Shown: positions 39,425 through 48,721, numbered from the stretch's first letter. The stretch is 64,000 nucleotides of DNA from Devosia sp. ZB163 (GCF_028613635.1 NZ_JAQRMY010000001.1:1566052-1630051); one strand, 5' to 3'. Notes: generated from the sequence alone by a model not told the origin. A program made the numbers and translations.

Positions 39425-40213
39425 CTAGGCCATGAGCTCCAGCGCCGAGCGTGCTGCCATGTAGATGGCGACCACGATGACCAGCGCGGCAAATGCCGAG
39501 TTGAGTGCGCCCTTGCGTGCCGCGAGCTTGCCGGCGACCCACGTGCCGGCATAGCCCCCGACGATCCCGCCGGCGACGAACAGCGCCGCGAGCGTCCAGT
39601 CGACCAGGCCCGACATCGCGTAGCTTATTGCCGTCGTGAGTCCAAAGGCGGTGACGGCAACGAGCGAAGAGCCGATGGCGTTCAGCATCGGCATGCCGGT
39701 CGAGGCGACGAGGCCCGGGACGATCAGGAAGCCGCCGCCGATGCCGAAGAAGCCGGACAGCGCGCCGGTTGCGCCGCCATAGCCGAGGACGCGCGGCGCC
39801 TTCTCGCGGTTGCACACCACATTCGGCGTGCCGGGATTGCGACGAGCCCGGAACATCAGGACACCGACGACGACCATGAGCGCAGCGAACAGCAACAGCA
39901 GCAGGTTGCCGTTCATTGCCTTCCCGGCGACTGAACCGAGCGCTGCGCCGGCAACACCCGCTACCGTGTAGAGAAGCGCGCAGCGCCAGATGACGTTGCC
40001 GCGCCGCGCGTGCGCGATGAGGTTCGAGGCGGCGTTGGCGGCCACCGCGACCGCGCTGGTGCCGATCGCGACGTGCGGAAGCGGCACGCCGACGAGGTAG
40101 ACCATCAGCGGCACCGCGAGGATCGAGCCGCCTCCGCCGAACAGCCCGAGGGTGAAGCCGACGAGGCTGCCCGACGCGGCGCCGAGTAGGTACTGGATTG
40201 TGTCGAGCAACAT
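39425..40213 (-). CDS. TauE/SafE (TSUP) family sulfite/sulfur exporter
   Basis: This 262-aa protein has about eight helices in two homologous halves (GFTLGLFGGGGSILAVPL and GALSGFFGIGGGFLIVPG). TSUP proteins export sulfite or other sulfur anions. It is the last gene of the BigR-type operon, where it could remove sulfite made from persulfide oxidation. It has no visible rhodanese domain. Confidence 0.9.
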   Translation of the reverse strand: MLLDTIQYLLGAASGSLVGFTLGLFGGGGSILAVPLMVYLVGVPLPHVAIGTSAVAVAANAASNLIAHARRGNVIWRCALLYTVAGVAGAALGSVAGKAMNGNLLLLLFAALMVVVGVLMFRARRNPGTPNVVCNREKAPRVLGYGGATGALSGFFGIGGGFLIVPGLVASTGMPMLNAIGSSLVAVTAFGLTTAISYAMSGLVDWTLAALFVAGGIVGGYAGTWVAGKLAARKGALNSAFAALVIVVAIYMAARSALELMA

Positions 40214-40302
40214 CGTGGCTCCTGCTTTTGGGTAAAGGTTGGCCGTCCCGCCTCAGGGCGAGGCGGGTCCGGCAGGATTGACGGTCGGGATGGGGTCAGG
40301 TG

Positions 40303-40623
40303 CTAGAGCAGGGCCTGGTAGAGGCTGCCCGCCCGGCCGCCGGAGCGGCAGTAGCCGAGGATCGGCCCTTCGATCTCGGCGAGGGCCTGCTGCATGCGGA
40401 TCAGCTGGCCCTCGCCCAGCATTCCGGAAACCGGGATGTGGATGGCCTTGAGGCCAGCAGCGGCGGCGGCGGCGGCGATGTCGGCGAAGCTCGGCTGGCC
40501 GGCGTCCTCGCCGTCCGGGCGGGCACAGATGATGCCCCTGTAGCCGGCGTCCGCCAGCCCAGCCACGTCTTCGGGCCTGATCTGCGGGGCGATGGAGAAA
40601 CGGTCGTCGATCTTGTTGATCAT
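40303..40623 (-). CDS. DUF442/TIGR01244 sulfurtransferase-like phosphatase-fold protein
   Basis: This 106-aa protein has the phosphatase-fold loop CRSGGRAG (Cys near 92), typical of the domain called beta-lactamase-hydrolase-like or sulfur transferase that partners persulfide dioxygenase. It likely carries sulfane sulfur during H2S detoxification. It sits between the dioxygenase and TauE genes, as in known BigR operons. Confidence 0.88.
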   Translation of the reverse strand: MINKIDDRFSIAPQIRPEDVAGLADAGYRGIICARPDGEDAGQPSFADIAAAAAAAGLKAIHIPVSGMLGEGQLIRMQQALAEIEGPILGYCRSGGRAGSLYQALL

Positions 40624-40658
40624 GTTGGATACTCACTCAACTGGGATAGCGGGATTGG

Positions 40659-41561
40659 TCAGAGGCCGTTGATCGGCACTTTGAGGTAGCGGCGGCCGTC
40701 GTCTTCCTCTTCAGGGAGTTGCCCGGCGCGCATGTTGACCTGCAGCGACGGAATGATGAGCCGCGGCATGGCGAGGGTGGCGTCCCGCTCCTGGCGCATC
40801 TGGACGAAGGCATCCTCGGCGGTGCTGCCACCGACATGGATGTTGTGCGCTCGCTCGTCGGCGACCGTGGTCTCCCAGCGGATTTCGCGGCCGTTCGGGC
40901 CGTAGTCGTGACACATGAAGAGCCGCATCTCACCCGGCAGGCTGAGAACCCGCTGGATCGAGCGATAGAGCGTGCGGGCATCTCCACCGGGGAAGTCGGC
41001 ACGGGCGGAGCCGCCGTCGGGCATGAACAGGGTGTCGCCGACGAAGGCGGCATTGCCGATCACATGCACCATGTCCGCCGGGGTGTGGCCGGGAGTGAAC
41101 AGCACATGAGCGACGAGGTTGCCGATGCGGTAGCTGTCGCCGTCGACGAACAGGCGGTCGAACTGCGAGCCGTCGCGACGGAACTCGGTGCCTTCGTTGA
41201 ACACCTTTCCGAACGTGTCCTGCACGGTCCGGATCTGTTCGCCGATGCCGAGCTTCCCGCCGAGCTTGCCCTGGATGTAAGGGGCTGCGGACAGGTGGTC
41301 GGCATGCACATGCGTCTCGATCAGCCACTCGAGCGTCCAGCCGTTGTCGCGGATATGCGCGACGATCTGGTCGGCGCTCTCGTAGGAGATGCGTCCGGCG
41401 GCATAGTCGAAGTCGAGTACGGAATCGATGACTGCGCAGGCGCTCGAGTCCGGGTCCTTGACCACGTAGCTGATCGTGTTGGTGGCCGGGTCGAAGAACG
41501 GGACAACCAGTGGCTGCACGGTCAGGTCCGGCGTGAATGGAATGTGCTGGTTGGTACTCAT
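40659..41561 (-). CDS. Metallo-beta-lactamase-fold persulfide dioxygenase
   Basis: This 300-aa protein has the metal motif H84-x-H86-x-D88-H89 (ETHVHADHL), later metal ligands in FTPGHTPADM and FVGDTLFMPD, and a final His in MCHDYG. This is the ETHE1/Blh branch that oxidises glutathione persulfide to sulfite. ATG 41561 is preceded by AAAGGAA. It is operonic with the DUF442 protein and two YeeE/YedE-type transport subunits. Confidence 0.9.
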   Translation of the reverse strand: MSTNQHIPFTPDLTVQPLVVPFFDPATNTISYVVKDPDSSACAVIDSVLDFDYAAGRISYESADQIVAHIRDNGWTLEWLIETHVHADHLSAAPYIQGKLGGKLGIGEQIRTVQDTFGKVFNEGTEFRRDGSQFDRLFVDGDSYRIGNLVAHVLFTPGHTPADMVHVIGNAAFVGDTLFMPDGGSARADFPGGDARTLYRSIQRVLSLPGEMRLFMCHDYGPNGREIRWETTVADERAHNIHVGGSTAEDAFVQMRQERDATLAMPRLIIPSLQVNMRAGQLPEEEDDGRRYLKVPINGL

Positions 41562-41572
41562 GACAGTTCCTT

Positions 41573-42019
41573 TCAGTTGGTCTGGGGCTGGGGCGGCGCA
41601 CGACGCGCCGCATTCCGAAGCTGATGGGTGACGAGCATCGCTGTCGCCATCGCAAGGACGAACAGCAGGGCGGCCGGTTCTCCCAGCCCAAGCATCGGGA
41701 TGGCGCCGCCGGGACAGAAGCCCGCGATGCCCCAGCCGATGCCGAACAGGGCCGACCCGCCGATCAGGGCCGGGTCGAGGTCGCGCCGCGTCGGCAGGTG
41801 GAAGCCGCTGTCGAACCGCGGTGCCGGTCGGCGCAGGACCAGCCGGTAGCCGATCATGGTCACGGTCAGCGCCGATGCCATGACCAGGAGGAGGCTTGGA
41901 TCCCATGTGCCGAACACGTCGAAGAAGTTCAGCACCTTGGCCGGGTTGCCCATGCCGGAGATCGCGATACCCGCGCCGAACACCAGTCCGGCGAGGCCGG
42001 CAGAGATGACCGCGCGCAT
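41573..42019 (-). CDS. DUF6691/YedE-type sulfur transport subunit
   Basis: This 148-aa, four-helix protein carries the YeeE/YedE half-module motif GIGWGIAGFCPGGA, with a conserved Cys, and ISGMGNPAKVLNFFD. With the next gene it forms a two-part thiosulfate or persulfide transporter. ATG 42019 overlaps the upstream stop by 1 nt (TGATG). Confidence 0.88.
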   Translation of the reverse strand: MRAVISAGLAGLVFGAGIAISGMGNPAKVLNFFDVFGTWDPSLLLVMASALTVTMIGYRLVLRRPAPRFDSGFHLPTRRDLDPALIGGSALFGIGWGIAGFCPGGAIPMLGLGEPAALLFVLAMATAMLVTHQLRNAARRAPPQPQTN

Positions 42020-42450
42020 CACGCGACACCCAGAACGTGGCGGACGACGAACACGGTGGCGCCCGAGAAGGCCATGAACACCACTGTCGCGGCGATCGAG
42101 CGCGGCGACAGGCGGGCGATCCCGCATACGCCGTGGCCGCTCGTGCAGCCGCCGCCATAGGTGACGCCGACGCCGACCAGCAGTCCGCTGAGGATCACCG
42201 CCCAGGCGGGCAGGTCGCTCGCGAAGGGGACGGGCGCTCCGAGCGCCAGCCACATCAGGGCAGGGGCGAGGATGGCGCCGGCGAGGAAGGCGAGGCGCCA
42301 GCCACGACCGCCTGCACCCGGCAGCATCGCGCCGCTGAGAATACCGGTGAGGCCGGCGATGCGACCGTTGAAAGCCATCAGCGCGACGGCGGAGGCTCCG
42401 ATCAGCGCGCCGCCAAGAATGGCAGGGATGGGGGTGAATTCTGTTATCAT
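42019..42450 (-). CDS. YeeE/YedE-family sulfur transport subunit
   Basis: This 143-aa membrane protein contains the conserved-Cys motif YGGGCTSGHGVCGIARLS and FNGRIAGLTGIL, characteristic of YeeE/YedE sulfur transporters. It is the first gene of the sulfide operon, read away from the BigR-like gene across a 16-bp AT-rich operator. Confidence 0.9.
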   Translation of the reverse strand: MITEFTPIPAILGGALIGASAVALMAFNGRIAGLTGILSGAMLPGAGGRGWRLAFLAGAILAPALMWLALGAPVPFASDLPAWAVILSGLLVGVGVTYGGGCTSGHGVCGIARLSPRSIAATVVFMAFSGATVFVVRHVLGVA

Positions 42451-42521
42451 CGATACAAGGGTCCGGTCTTTGGAGTCGAAGGCTTGCGGCCGGCCCGGCT
42501 ACAAACACGTTGCATTAGCTA

Positions 42522-42537
42522 ATTAGAATGTTCTAAT
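42522..42537. promoter_or_regulatory. BigR-type operator palindrome
   Basis: The perfect inverted repeat ATTAGAA-TG-TTCTAAT sits in the divergent spacer, ending directly at the ATG (42538) of the ArsR-type gene and 72 bp from the first gene of the sulfide operon. AT-rich palindromes of this kind are bound by BigR/SqrR-like repressors. Confidence 0.7.
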
Positions 42538-42873
42538 ATGTCAAGCATGGACATCACCAGGCTACAACCCCGGGCCGAGGAAGCCGCGCAATTGCTGGCG
42601 GCCATGGCCAACCCGAAGCGTTTGCTGATCCTGTGCAACCTGCTCGATCGCGAGCGGACAGTGAGCGAACTCGCAGCGATCGTCGACCTGGAGCAATCGC
42701 CGCTGTCGCAGCACCTGGCAAGGCTGCGGGCCATGGGGCTGGTGCACGCCCGCCGTAACGGGCAGTCCGTCCACTACAGCCTCGCATCGGCCGAGGTCAC
42801 CGAACTGCTCGAAACGCTCTACCGCATCTATTGCGAGCCCGAGGAGCGGGCACGGGCCAGCGAGCAGGGCTAG
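42538..42873 (+). CDS. bigR: BigR/SqrR-like ArsR-family sulfide-responsive repressor
   Basis: This 111-aa winged-helix protein has the ArsR recognition helix LEQSPLSQHLARLRAMG. Two cysteines, Cys33 (ILCNLL) and Cys99 (IYCEP), are 66 residues apart, the same spacing as the redox pair of BigR and SqrR, which form a tetrasulfide or disulfide on persulfide stress and release DNA. The operator palindrome touches the start codon, so either the mRNA is leaderless or the second ATG (42547) is used. Confidence 0.85.
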   Translation: MSSMDITRLQPRAEEAAQLLAAMANPKRLLILCNLLDRERTVSELAAIVDLEQSPLSQHLARLRAMGLVHARRNGQSVHYSLASAEVTELLETLYRIYCEPEERARASEQG

Positions 42874-43241
42874 CGTTGGCTGGATCGGCCTGGCCCCGCT
42901 CGCGCGGGCCGTCTTCCCGGACTTGCGCAGGTTAGCCGCAGCCGCGGACGGTCGCGCGGCAGCGTGTCGCGACCGATGTCCGGCATGGTTAACGAGGCGT
43001 TTAGGCTAAGTTCAAGCCCCGCAACACCTAATCCGGAAACGCCCGTCCAGCCGCCCCATTTCGCCCAGACATCGCCCCCTCGCGGCCACGTCCAGCCCCA
43101 TCTGACGCCAGATTCCACCTGTTTTACGGAAGGGTAACCCTAAACCCGCATTATCTCGACGGCCGGCATTTGCGTCACAGTTTATCTGAAATGCCGGAGC
43201 GTCGTGTTAGTTGCGTACCGAGTGGATAGTAAAGCGTTCTG
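42874..43241. other. 368-bp intergenic region upstream of the SleB hydrolase
   Basis: No gene is visible. It contains a partial CtrA-like site TTAA-N7-TTTA (42989-43003) and an AGGGTAACCCT dyad near 43131. It must hold the promoter of the cell-wall hydrolase, and clear -35/-10 boxes were not identified. Confidence 0.4.
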
Positions 43242-44303
43242 ATGGCCCACTACCGGACCACCCCCTTGCGCCGGACTCGCGATGAGTTCGCCGTACTCAA
43301 GGCCGGCGCAGGTTTTGCGCTTGCCGCTTTCGCCATCGCCGGGCTTACCGGCGCGGCTCACGCACCCGACATGGGGTCGCGTGAAGCCTATCAAGCCAGC
43401 ATCAACAAGCCGACGCTCACCCGCGCCGGCAGCGACCTGATCATCACCGGTTCGATCGACAACATCTTTCTGTCCGACAGCTTCGTAGGCTCGAACCGGG
43501 CCCTGAAGCAGGATCGTGCACGCCCCGAGGTCGCCCTCGAGGACGTGACGCGCGATTTCGACGGCATCCGCGCCAGGATCGCGGGCCTCAGGGCCTCCCA
43601 GGGCCTCCAGGATGCCGTCCAGACGGCAGTTGCGAACGACAAGGCTACTGAAGCGACGGTGCAGAAGACCTTTCTGGCCGAGACCACGACGCCGGCGGCC
43701 ACGCCGGTGAGCGTTGCTTTGGTCGACCCAGGCCTGAAGTCGTCGGCGCTCGACGCCATCGCCGGTGCAACGGGCGGCAGTGCCGTACCGACGCCCAAGG
43801 AGATGTCGCAGAAGCTCGCCTATGCGCGCGCCGACCTGCCGGTCACGACTCCGGATGCCGCCATCGTCGACAAGAAGGGCAAGAAGGTCTCCGACAAGGA
43901 GCTCTGGTGCATGGCGACTGCCATCTACTTCGAGGCGCGCGGCGAAAGCTATCGCGGCCAGGTCGCGGTGGGACAGGTCGTCATGAACCGCGTCTCCCAC
44001 AAGCTCTACCCCGACAGCATCTGCGGCGTGGTGTTCCAGAACCAGAGCAAGCGCAACGCCTGCCAGTTCTCGTTCGCATGCGACGGGATCCCCGAGAAGA
44101 TCACTGAGAAGAAGGCCTGGGCCCAGGCCCAGGAGATCGCCAAGGAAGTCGTCTCGGGCCAGGAATACCTGAGCGATGTGGGCTACTCGACCCACTACCA
44201 CGCGACCTATGTCTACCCGCACTGGGCTCCGCGCATGAAAAAGAACGTGAAGATCGGCACGCACGTCTTCTACCAGTTCAAGCGCGGCTGGAAGTTCGGC
44301 TAA
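43242..44303 (+). CDS. SleB-type cell wall hydrolase
   Basis: This 353-aa protein has a signal or anchor helix (about 19-40) and a low-complexity linker. From about 220 it carries a hydrolase_2/SleB domain with catalytic Glu in IYFEARGES, VGQVVMNRV and the CQFSFACDG motif. It probably cleaves peptidoglycan glycan strands in the periplasm, in growth or division. A strong terminator follows. Confidence 0.9.
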   Translation: MAHYRTTPLRRTRDEFAVLKAGAGFALAAFAIAGLTGAAHAPDMGSREAYQASINKPTLTRAGSDLIITGSIDNIFLSDSFVGSNRALKQDRARPEVALEDVTRDFDGIRARIAGLRASQGLQDAVQTAVANDKATEATVQKTFLAETTTPAATPVSVALVDPGLKSSALDAIAGATGGSAVPTPKEMSQKLAYARADLPVTTPDAAIVDKKGKKVSDKELWCMATAIYFEARGESYRGQVAVGQVVMNRVSHKLYPDSICGVVFQNQSKRNACQFSFACDGIPEKITEKKAWAQAQEIAKEVVSGQEYLSDVGYSTHYHATYVYPHWAPRMKKNVKIGTHVFYQFKRGWKFG

Positions 44304-44310
44304 CTCTACC

Positions 44311-44335
44311 AAACGGCCCCTTCGGGGGCCGTTTT
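44311..44335. terminator. Strong rho-independent terminator
   Basis: An AACGGCCCC-TTCG-GGGGCCGTTTT hairpin with a UUCG tetraloop and T-run lies between the convergent SleB and oxidoreductase genes. The A-run on the left makes it work in both directions. Confidence 0.9.
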
Positions 44336-44339
44336 CGTA

Positions 44340-44942
44340 TCAGAACGTCGCCATCTTGCGTTTCACCCTGTCGATGAACGCCTTCAGCCCTGCCTCGGTC
44401 TGGTTGTTCATGTCGTAGAGCGCCAGGTAGGTCGGGGGCATCAGGGTGCCGAAGGTGGCCCAGGCCCAGCGCATGGCGAGGCGGCGCGGCGGGTCGCCCA
44501 TGATCATGGTGCGGAAGCGGTCGCCGCCATAGGTGGTGACGTAGGCGACCTTCTTGATGTTCTTCATGCCCGGGACGAGCTTGCCCTTGTCGGGCGCGTC
44601 GCCGCCTTCGAGGACGAAGGAGACGCCGGGCAGGAAGATGCGGTCGAAGAAACCCTTGAGGATCGCCGGGTAGCCGTAGTTCCACACCGGGTGGACGAAG
44701 ACGATCTTCTCGCAGGCGCGCAGCCGGTCGACATAGGGCTTGGTCAGCGCCGTGAGGTTGCCCGGCACGTCGTGATACTCGAGCCGCTCGGCCCGGCTCA
44801 TCGCCGCCTGGAACTCCTCCTCGTAGAGGTTGAGCGCATCGACCTCGTCGCCCTTGGCCCTCAGGGCCTCGCAGACCGCGTGGAACAGCGCGCGGTTGTA
44901 GCTGGTTTCGACCGGGTGGGCGTGGACGACGAGGACCTTCAT
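44340..44942 (-). CDS. Flavodoxin-fold NAD(P)H-dependent oxidoreductase
   Basis: This 200-aa protein of the NQO1/MdaB/KefF type has the FMN-binding start KVLVVHAHPVETSYN and the FVHPVWNYGYPAILKGFFDR block. It may supply or accept electrons for the FAD oxidase encoded just upstream, whose stop overlaps its ATG. It is the last gene of the minus-strand operon. Confidence 0.9.
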   Translation of the reverse strand: MKVLVVHAHPVETSYNRALFHAVCEALRAKGDEVDALNLYEEEFQAAMSRAERLEYHDVPGNLTALTKPYVDRLRACEKIVFVHPVWNYGYPAILKGFFDRIFLPGVSFVLEGGDAPDKGKLVPGMKNIKKVAYVTTYGGDRFRTMIMGDPPRRLAMRWAWATFGTLMPPTYLALYDMNNQTEAGLKAFIDRVKRKMATF

Positions 44943-46348
44943 TCGGCAGCGCCACCCAGCGTGTAGAGGCCGGTGAACAGCCAGGTGCGGCCGGACTCGA
45001 AGTCGAAATCCGGATCGTCCCAGGCGATCATCTTGCCGGGGTTGAGGATGCCCTTGGGGTCGGCCTCCTTCTTGAAGGCGAGCTGCGCCCGGTCGGTCCG
45101 CTTCATGCCGCCTTCCTCGAGGGTGTAGCGGTGCGGGTTGAAGACGAGGCAGCCATTCTCCTCGTGCAGCCGGATGATCTCCTCGAGGCGTTCCTCGGAG
45201 GTGTAGCGGACGATCGGCAGGCCCGAGAACACCACGCGGCCGTCGAAGCGGGTCATCTCGATATGCATCGGCAGCTCGTCGCCGAAGGTGTCGACCGCCC
45301 ACTTCACATGCGCGAGGTCGGGGTACTGGGTTTGCAGGTACGTGATGGTCGGGTCGATCTTCAGGCCGCGCAGCGTAGTGTGGTTCCAGGCGAGCTCGTA
45401 GATCGGCGGGAGCTTCGCCTTTTCCTCGGGCGTCAGCGTGTCGGCGCGATAGAGCAGATCTCCCTCGTGGAAGGCGACGAAATCGACCAGTGCCGGCACC
45501 GCGGCAGGAGCCGCCATCAGCAACACGACCGACTGCTCGCGGTTGCGGATATAGGGGCGGTGGCGGTTGAAATAGTCGTGCGCCACAGGAGCCGCGACCG
45601 GCGAGATCTCCTTGCAGAGCAGGCCATCCTGCAGCGCCACCTGTTCGGCGAAGGCGCAGGCATCGATGATGGAATCGAAGCCGACCATCATGTCGACCCA
45701 ATCGTAATGCGCGGTGAGCGGCATCTCGGCCTCGACGATGATGCCGTTGGTGCCGTAGGCGTGCGCCACCTTGAGGATGTCGGGACCGCGGAGGTCGAGG
45801 ACGCGCGGCTCGGCCTCGCAGGTGACCACCTTGAGCCCGAGGATGTTGCCGAAATTGCGCAACCCGCCCCAGCGGATCGAACCGACGCCGCCCGAGCCGC
45901 CGGCGATGAAGCCGCCGAGCGAGGCCATGCGATAGGTCGAGGGGTGGAAGCGGAGCTCGCCGTTGACGGCGTGGATGGTCTGCTCGTCGAGTTGCTCGAG
46001 GATGACACCGGCTTCGGCGCGCACCCGGTCCTGCTCGATCTTGATCACCTTGTTGAGGTTCATCAGGTCGAGCATCGCGCCGCCGGAGAGCGGCATGGCC
46101 TGGCCGTAATTGCCGGTGCCGGCGCCGCGCGGGGTGACGGGCACATCGTACTTGAAGGCCTCGCGCAGCACGGTGACGACCTCGTCGACCGAGCGCGGCG
46201 AGACCACGATCTCGGCGGTCACGCCTTCGAGCTGCTGCTTCAGGCGCGGCGAGTACCAGTAATGGTCGCGGCTCTTCTGCTGCACGATGCGCGGATTGTC
46301 CTGCACCGGAATATCGCCGAGCGCGGCACGGAATTGGGCGATATCCAT
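44939..46348 (-). CDS. FAD-linked oxidase (PCMH/GlcD-like)
   Basis: This 469-aa oxidoreductase has the PCMH-type FAD-binding domain (VTPRGAGTGNYGQAMPLSGG, then GFIAGGSGGVGSIRWGG) and a C-terminal substrate cap ending in KEADPKGILNPGKMI. This class oxidises alpha-hydroxy acids or other small polar compounds; the substrate is unknown here. It sits between an amidohydrolase and a flavodoxin-like reductase in one operon, implying a step after ring or amide hydrolysis. Confidence 0.9.
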   Translation of the reverse strand: MDIAQFRAALGDIPVQDNPRIVQQKSRDHYWYSPRLKQQLEGVTAEIVVSPRSVDEVVTVLREAFKYDVPVTPRGAGTGNYGQAMPLSGGAMLDLMNLNKVIKIEQDRVRAEAGVILEQLDEQTIHAVNGELRFHPSTYRMASLGGFIAGGSGGVGSIRWGGLRNFGNILGLKVVTCEAEPRVLDLRGPDILKVAHAYGTNGIIVEAEMPLTAHYDWVDMMVGFDSIIDACAFAEQVALQDGLLCKEISPVAAPVAHDYFNRHRPYIRNREQSVVLLMAAPAAVPALVDFVAFHEGDLLYRADTLTPEEKAKLPPIYELAWNHTTLRGLKIDPTITYLQTQYPDLAHVKWAVDTFGDELPMHIEMTRFDGRVVFSGLPIVRYTSEERLEEIIRLHEENGCLVFNPHRYTLEEGGMKRTDRAQLAFKKEADPKGILNPGKMIAWDDPDFDFESGRTWLFTGLYTLGGAAE

Positions 46349-46351
46349 CTG

Positions 46352-47668
46352 TTACTCCATCAGGTCGTCGAGTTCGCGATAATCGGGGAGGCTCGTGTCG
46401 ATTGCCTTGCCGGCGCGAAGCACGATGCGGTCATGTTGCGGACGGGCGTTGAGCTCGGTCCAGCTGCGGGCGCGGAAGAGCACGAGATCGGCGGGCGCGC
46501 CGACTTCGATCACCGCCTTGTAGGCGAAACCGGCATGTTCGGCGGGAGCCGAGCCGACGGCGCGGACCCAGTCCCAGGCCTGGTCCTGCGGGTGGTCGAA
46601 CTGCAGGATACGGGCGCCCTCGCGCAGCACCTCGACGCCGTCGAGATCGCCATAGGCGTAGAACGGATCGCGGGTGTTGTCCGAGGCGATGGCGACGACC
46701 GCGCCGGCCGCCTTGAACTCGTTGAGCAGGGTCGCGCCGCGGCGGATCGGGGTGCGGACGGTGCCGTTCCCGTTCACCCGGTCCTGCAGGTAGATGTTGC
46801 ACATCGGCAGCGAGACGATGGCGATGCCGGCCTCGACTGCCTTGTCGATGGTGGTCCGCTGGGTGCGCTCGTCCTGGACGGTTAGGACGCAGCAATGGCC
46901 GGCCATCACCTTGCCGGTAAAGCCGGTTTCGAGCACCGCCTCGGCGAGGTGCAGCAACGCGCTGGCGCTGGGATCGCCGGTTTCGTCGGTGTGGAGATCG
47001 AGGTCGAGGCCGAGCTCGCCGGCCTTCTCGACGACGCGCAGCATCGCCTCCTTGGAGCGGGCATATTCGGCGACCGAACCGCCGAGGATGCCGCCGGAGG
47101 CTTTGACCTGCTGCGCCACGGCGTCGAGTTCGGCGGGGTTCACCAAGGTGTCCGGGCCGACAATGGAGACGGCCTGCAATTCGATGCGGCCGGCCCACTT
47201 GTCGCGCATCTGTTCGAACAGCGCCCAGCTGATCTCGTGCTGCGGCGGGGCGCTGTCGAGATGGGTGCGGATGGCGGCGGTGCCGTGCGCATAGGCGCAG
47301 CGCAGCGCGAAATCGAAGCGGCGCTCGACGTCGGCGGCCGCCCAGTTGCGCTCGCGATCGGCGCCGACGGCGAGCAGCGCGCCGAGCCAGGTGCCGTCCG
47401 GGTTCTCCTTGCGCGGCCAGATATGGCCCTTGTCGAGATGCGTGTGGATATCGACGAAGGCGGGGAGGATCAGGCCGGCGTCGAGGTCATGGCTTGGGCC
47501 GGTGACCGGGGCCGAGCCAGCGGGGCGGATCGCGGCGATGCGGCCGTCGGTGATCTCGAGGTCGAGGGATTCGATGGCGCCGCTGCCGACCTTGCCGCGC
47601 GCCGCGCTCGGGATGCGGGCGTTGCGGAGGGTGACGGTGCCGGTGGAGAGGGCGGGGGTGCCGTGCAT
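46352..47668 (-). CDS. Cytosine-deaminase-like amidohydrolase
   Basis: This 438-aa protein has the amidohydrolase metal site H75-x-H77 (FVDIHTHLDKGHIWP) and the CodA/TrzN-like motifs LDLHTDETGDPSA, MAGHCCVL and ASDNTRDPF. It deaminates a pyrimidine or related N-heterocycle; the exact substrate is unknown. ATG 47668 is preferred over an ATG 12 nt upstream. It is co-directional with the ABC importer genes, with a palindromic repeat in the gap. Confidence 0.9.
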   Translation of the reverse strand: MHGTPALSTGTVTLRNARIPSAARGKVGSGAIESLDLEITDGRIAAIRPAGSAPVTGPSHDLDAGLILPAFVDIHTHLDKGHIWPRKENPDGTWLGALLAVGADRERNWAAADVERRFDFALRCAYAHGTAAIRTHLDSAPPQHEISWALFEQMRDKWAGRIELQAVSIVGPDTLVNPAELDAVAQQVKASGGILGGSVAEYARSKEAMLRVVEKAGELGLDLDLHTDETGDPSASALLHLAEAVLETGFTGKVMAGHCCVLTVQDERTQRTTIDKAVEAGIAIVSLPMCNIYLQDRVNGNGTVRTPIRRGATLLNEFKAAGAVVAIASDNTRDPFYAYGDLDGVEVLREGARILQFDHPQDQAWDWVRAVGSAPAEHAGFAYKAVIEVGAPADLVLFRARSWTELNARPQHDRIVLRAGKAIDTSLPDYRELDDLME

Positions 47669-47700
47669 TAGGCTTCCCAAGGGCTGCTGCGCACTGGACC

Positions 47701-47829
47701 TCTCATCCGGCGCTGCGCGCCACCTTCTCCCCGACGGGGAGAAGAACAGAGCGCCGACTGCGCAGTCGGTGTTCCTCTCCCCGTCGGGGAGAGGGTGGAT
47801 CGGCCGAAGGCCGAGACGGGTGAGGGGTG
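47701..47829. repeat. B-type palindromic repeat
   Basis: About 129 bp with paired cores TTCTCCCCGACGGGGAGAAG and CTCTCCCCGTCGGGGAGAG, and outer parts GGCGCTGCGCGCC and GGCCGAAGGCC. The same family occurs at 54744-54873, 56081-56147 (half copy) and 60627-60755. Confidence 0.85.
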
Positions 47830-47845
47830 AGCCACCGACGCCAAC

Positions 47846-48721
47846 CTAATTCTCCCGCTTCACGGCGCTCTCGTGCCAGCGGTGCAGGGACAGCCAGGCG
47901 ATAAGCGAGGTGAGGCCGAAGATGGCGACGCCGGTGCCCGTCAGGAGGATCAGCGCTGCGAACAGCCGGGGGATGTTGAGCCGGTACTGCGACTCGAGCA
48001 GGCGGAAGGCGAGGCCGGAACCCTGACCGGCAGTGCCGGCCGCGAATTCGGCGACCACTGCCGCAATCAGCGCGAGGCCGCCGGCGATGCGGAGGCCGGC
48101 CATGAAGTAGGGCAGGGACGCGGGCAGCTTGAGGTAGATCAGCGTCTGCCAGCGCGAGGCGCCGTAGAGGTCGTAGAGGTTGAGCAGGTTGTGGTCGACG
48201 CTCTTCAGGCCCGTGACCATGTTGGAAAGGATCGGGAAGAACGCCACGAGGAAGGCGATGATCAGCAGCACCGTCTGGGTTTCGGGCACATAGATCAGCA
48301 GCAGCGGCGCGATGGCGATGACCGGGGTCACCTGCAGGATCACCGCGAACGGGAACAGCGCCAGCTCGACCCATTTGCTCTGGACGAGGATGATCGCCAT
48401 GGCGACGCCCCCGATCAGCGCGAGGATCAGCGCCGTGAAGGTGATCCTGAGCGTCACCAGCAGCGAGGGCGCGAGCGTCGGCCAGTCGTTGATCAGCGAC
48501 GTCACCACATCGCCCGGGGTGGGCAGGATGTATTTCGGGATGCCGTTGAGCACCACGGTGAGGTGCCAGGCGATCACCGCCAGCACCAGCATGGCGACCG
48601 GCACGACGATGCGCAGCACCTTCTCGGTGTTCGAGGTGCGCGGACGGAGGATCGCGACGGCGCTGTCGGTGCCGGCTTCGTCTTCGGCGTTGGGGGCAGT
48701 CTGCACGACGTTGCTCATCAA
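47846..48721 (-). CDS. ABC transporter permease (SsuC/ThiX type)
   Basis: This 291-aa permease has six helices and the EAA-like loop near LYDLYGASRWQTLIYLKLPASLP. It pairs with the upstream ATPase and the NMT1-type binding protein to import a small heterocycle or sulfonate-like solute. Its start overlaps the ATPase stop by 4 nt. Confidence 0.93.
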   Translation of the reverse strand: MMSNVVQTAPNAEDEAGTDSAVAILRPRTSNTEKVLRIVVPVAMLVLAVIAWHLTVVLNGIPKYILPTPGDVVTSLINDWPTLAPSLLVTLRITFTALILALIGGVAMAIILVQSKWVELALFPFAVILQVTPVIAIAPLLLIYVPETQTVLLIIAFLVAFFPILSNMVTGLKSVDHNLLNLYDLYGASRWQTLIYLKLPASLPYFMAGLRIAGGLALIAAVVAEFAAGTAGQGSGLAFRLLESQYRLNIPRLFAALILLTGTGVAIFGLTSLIAWLSLHRWHESAVKREN

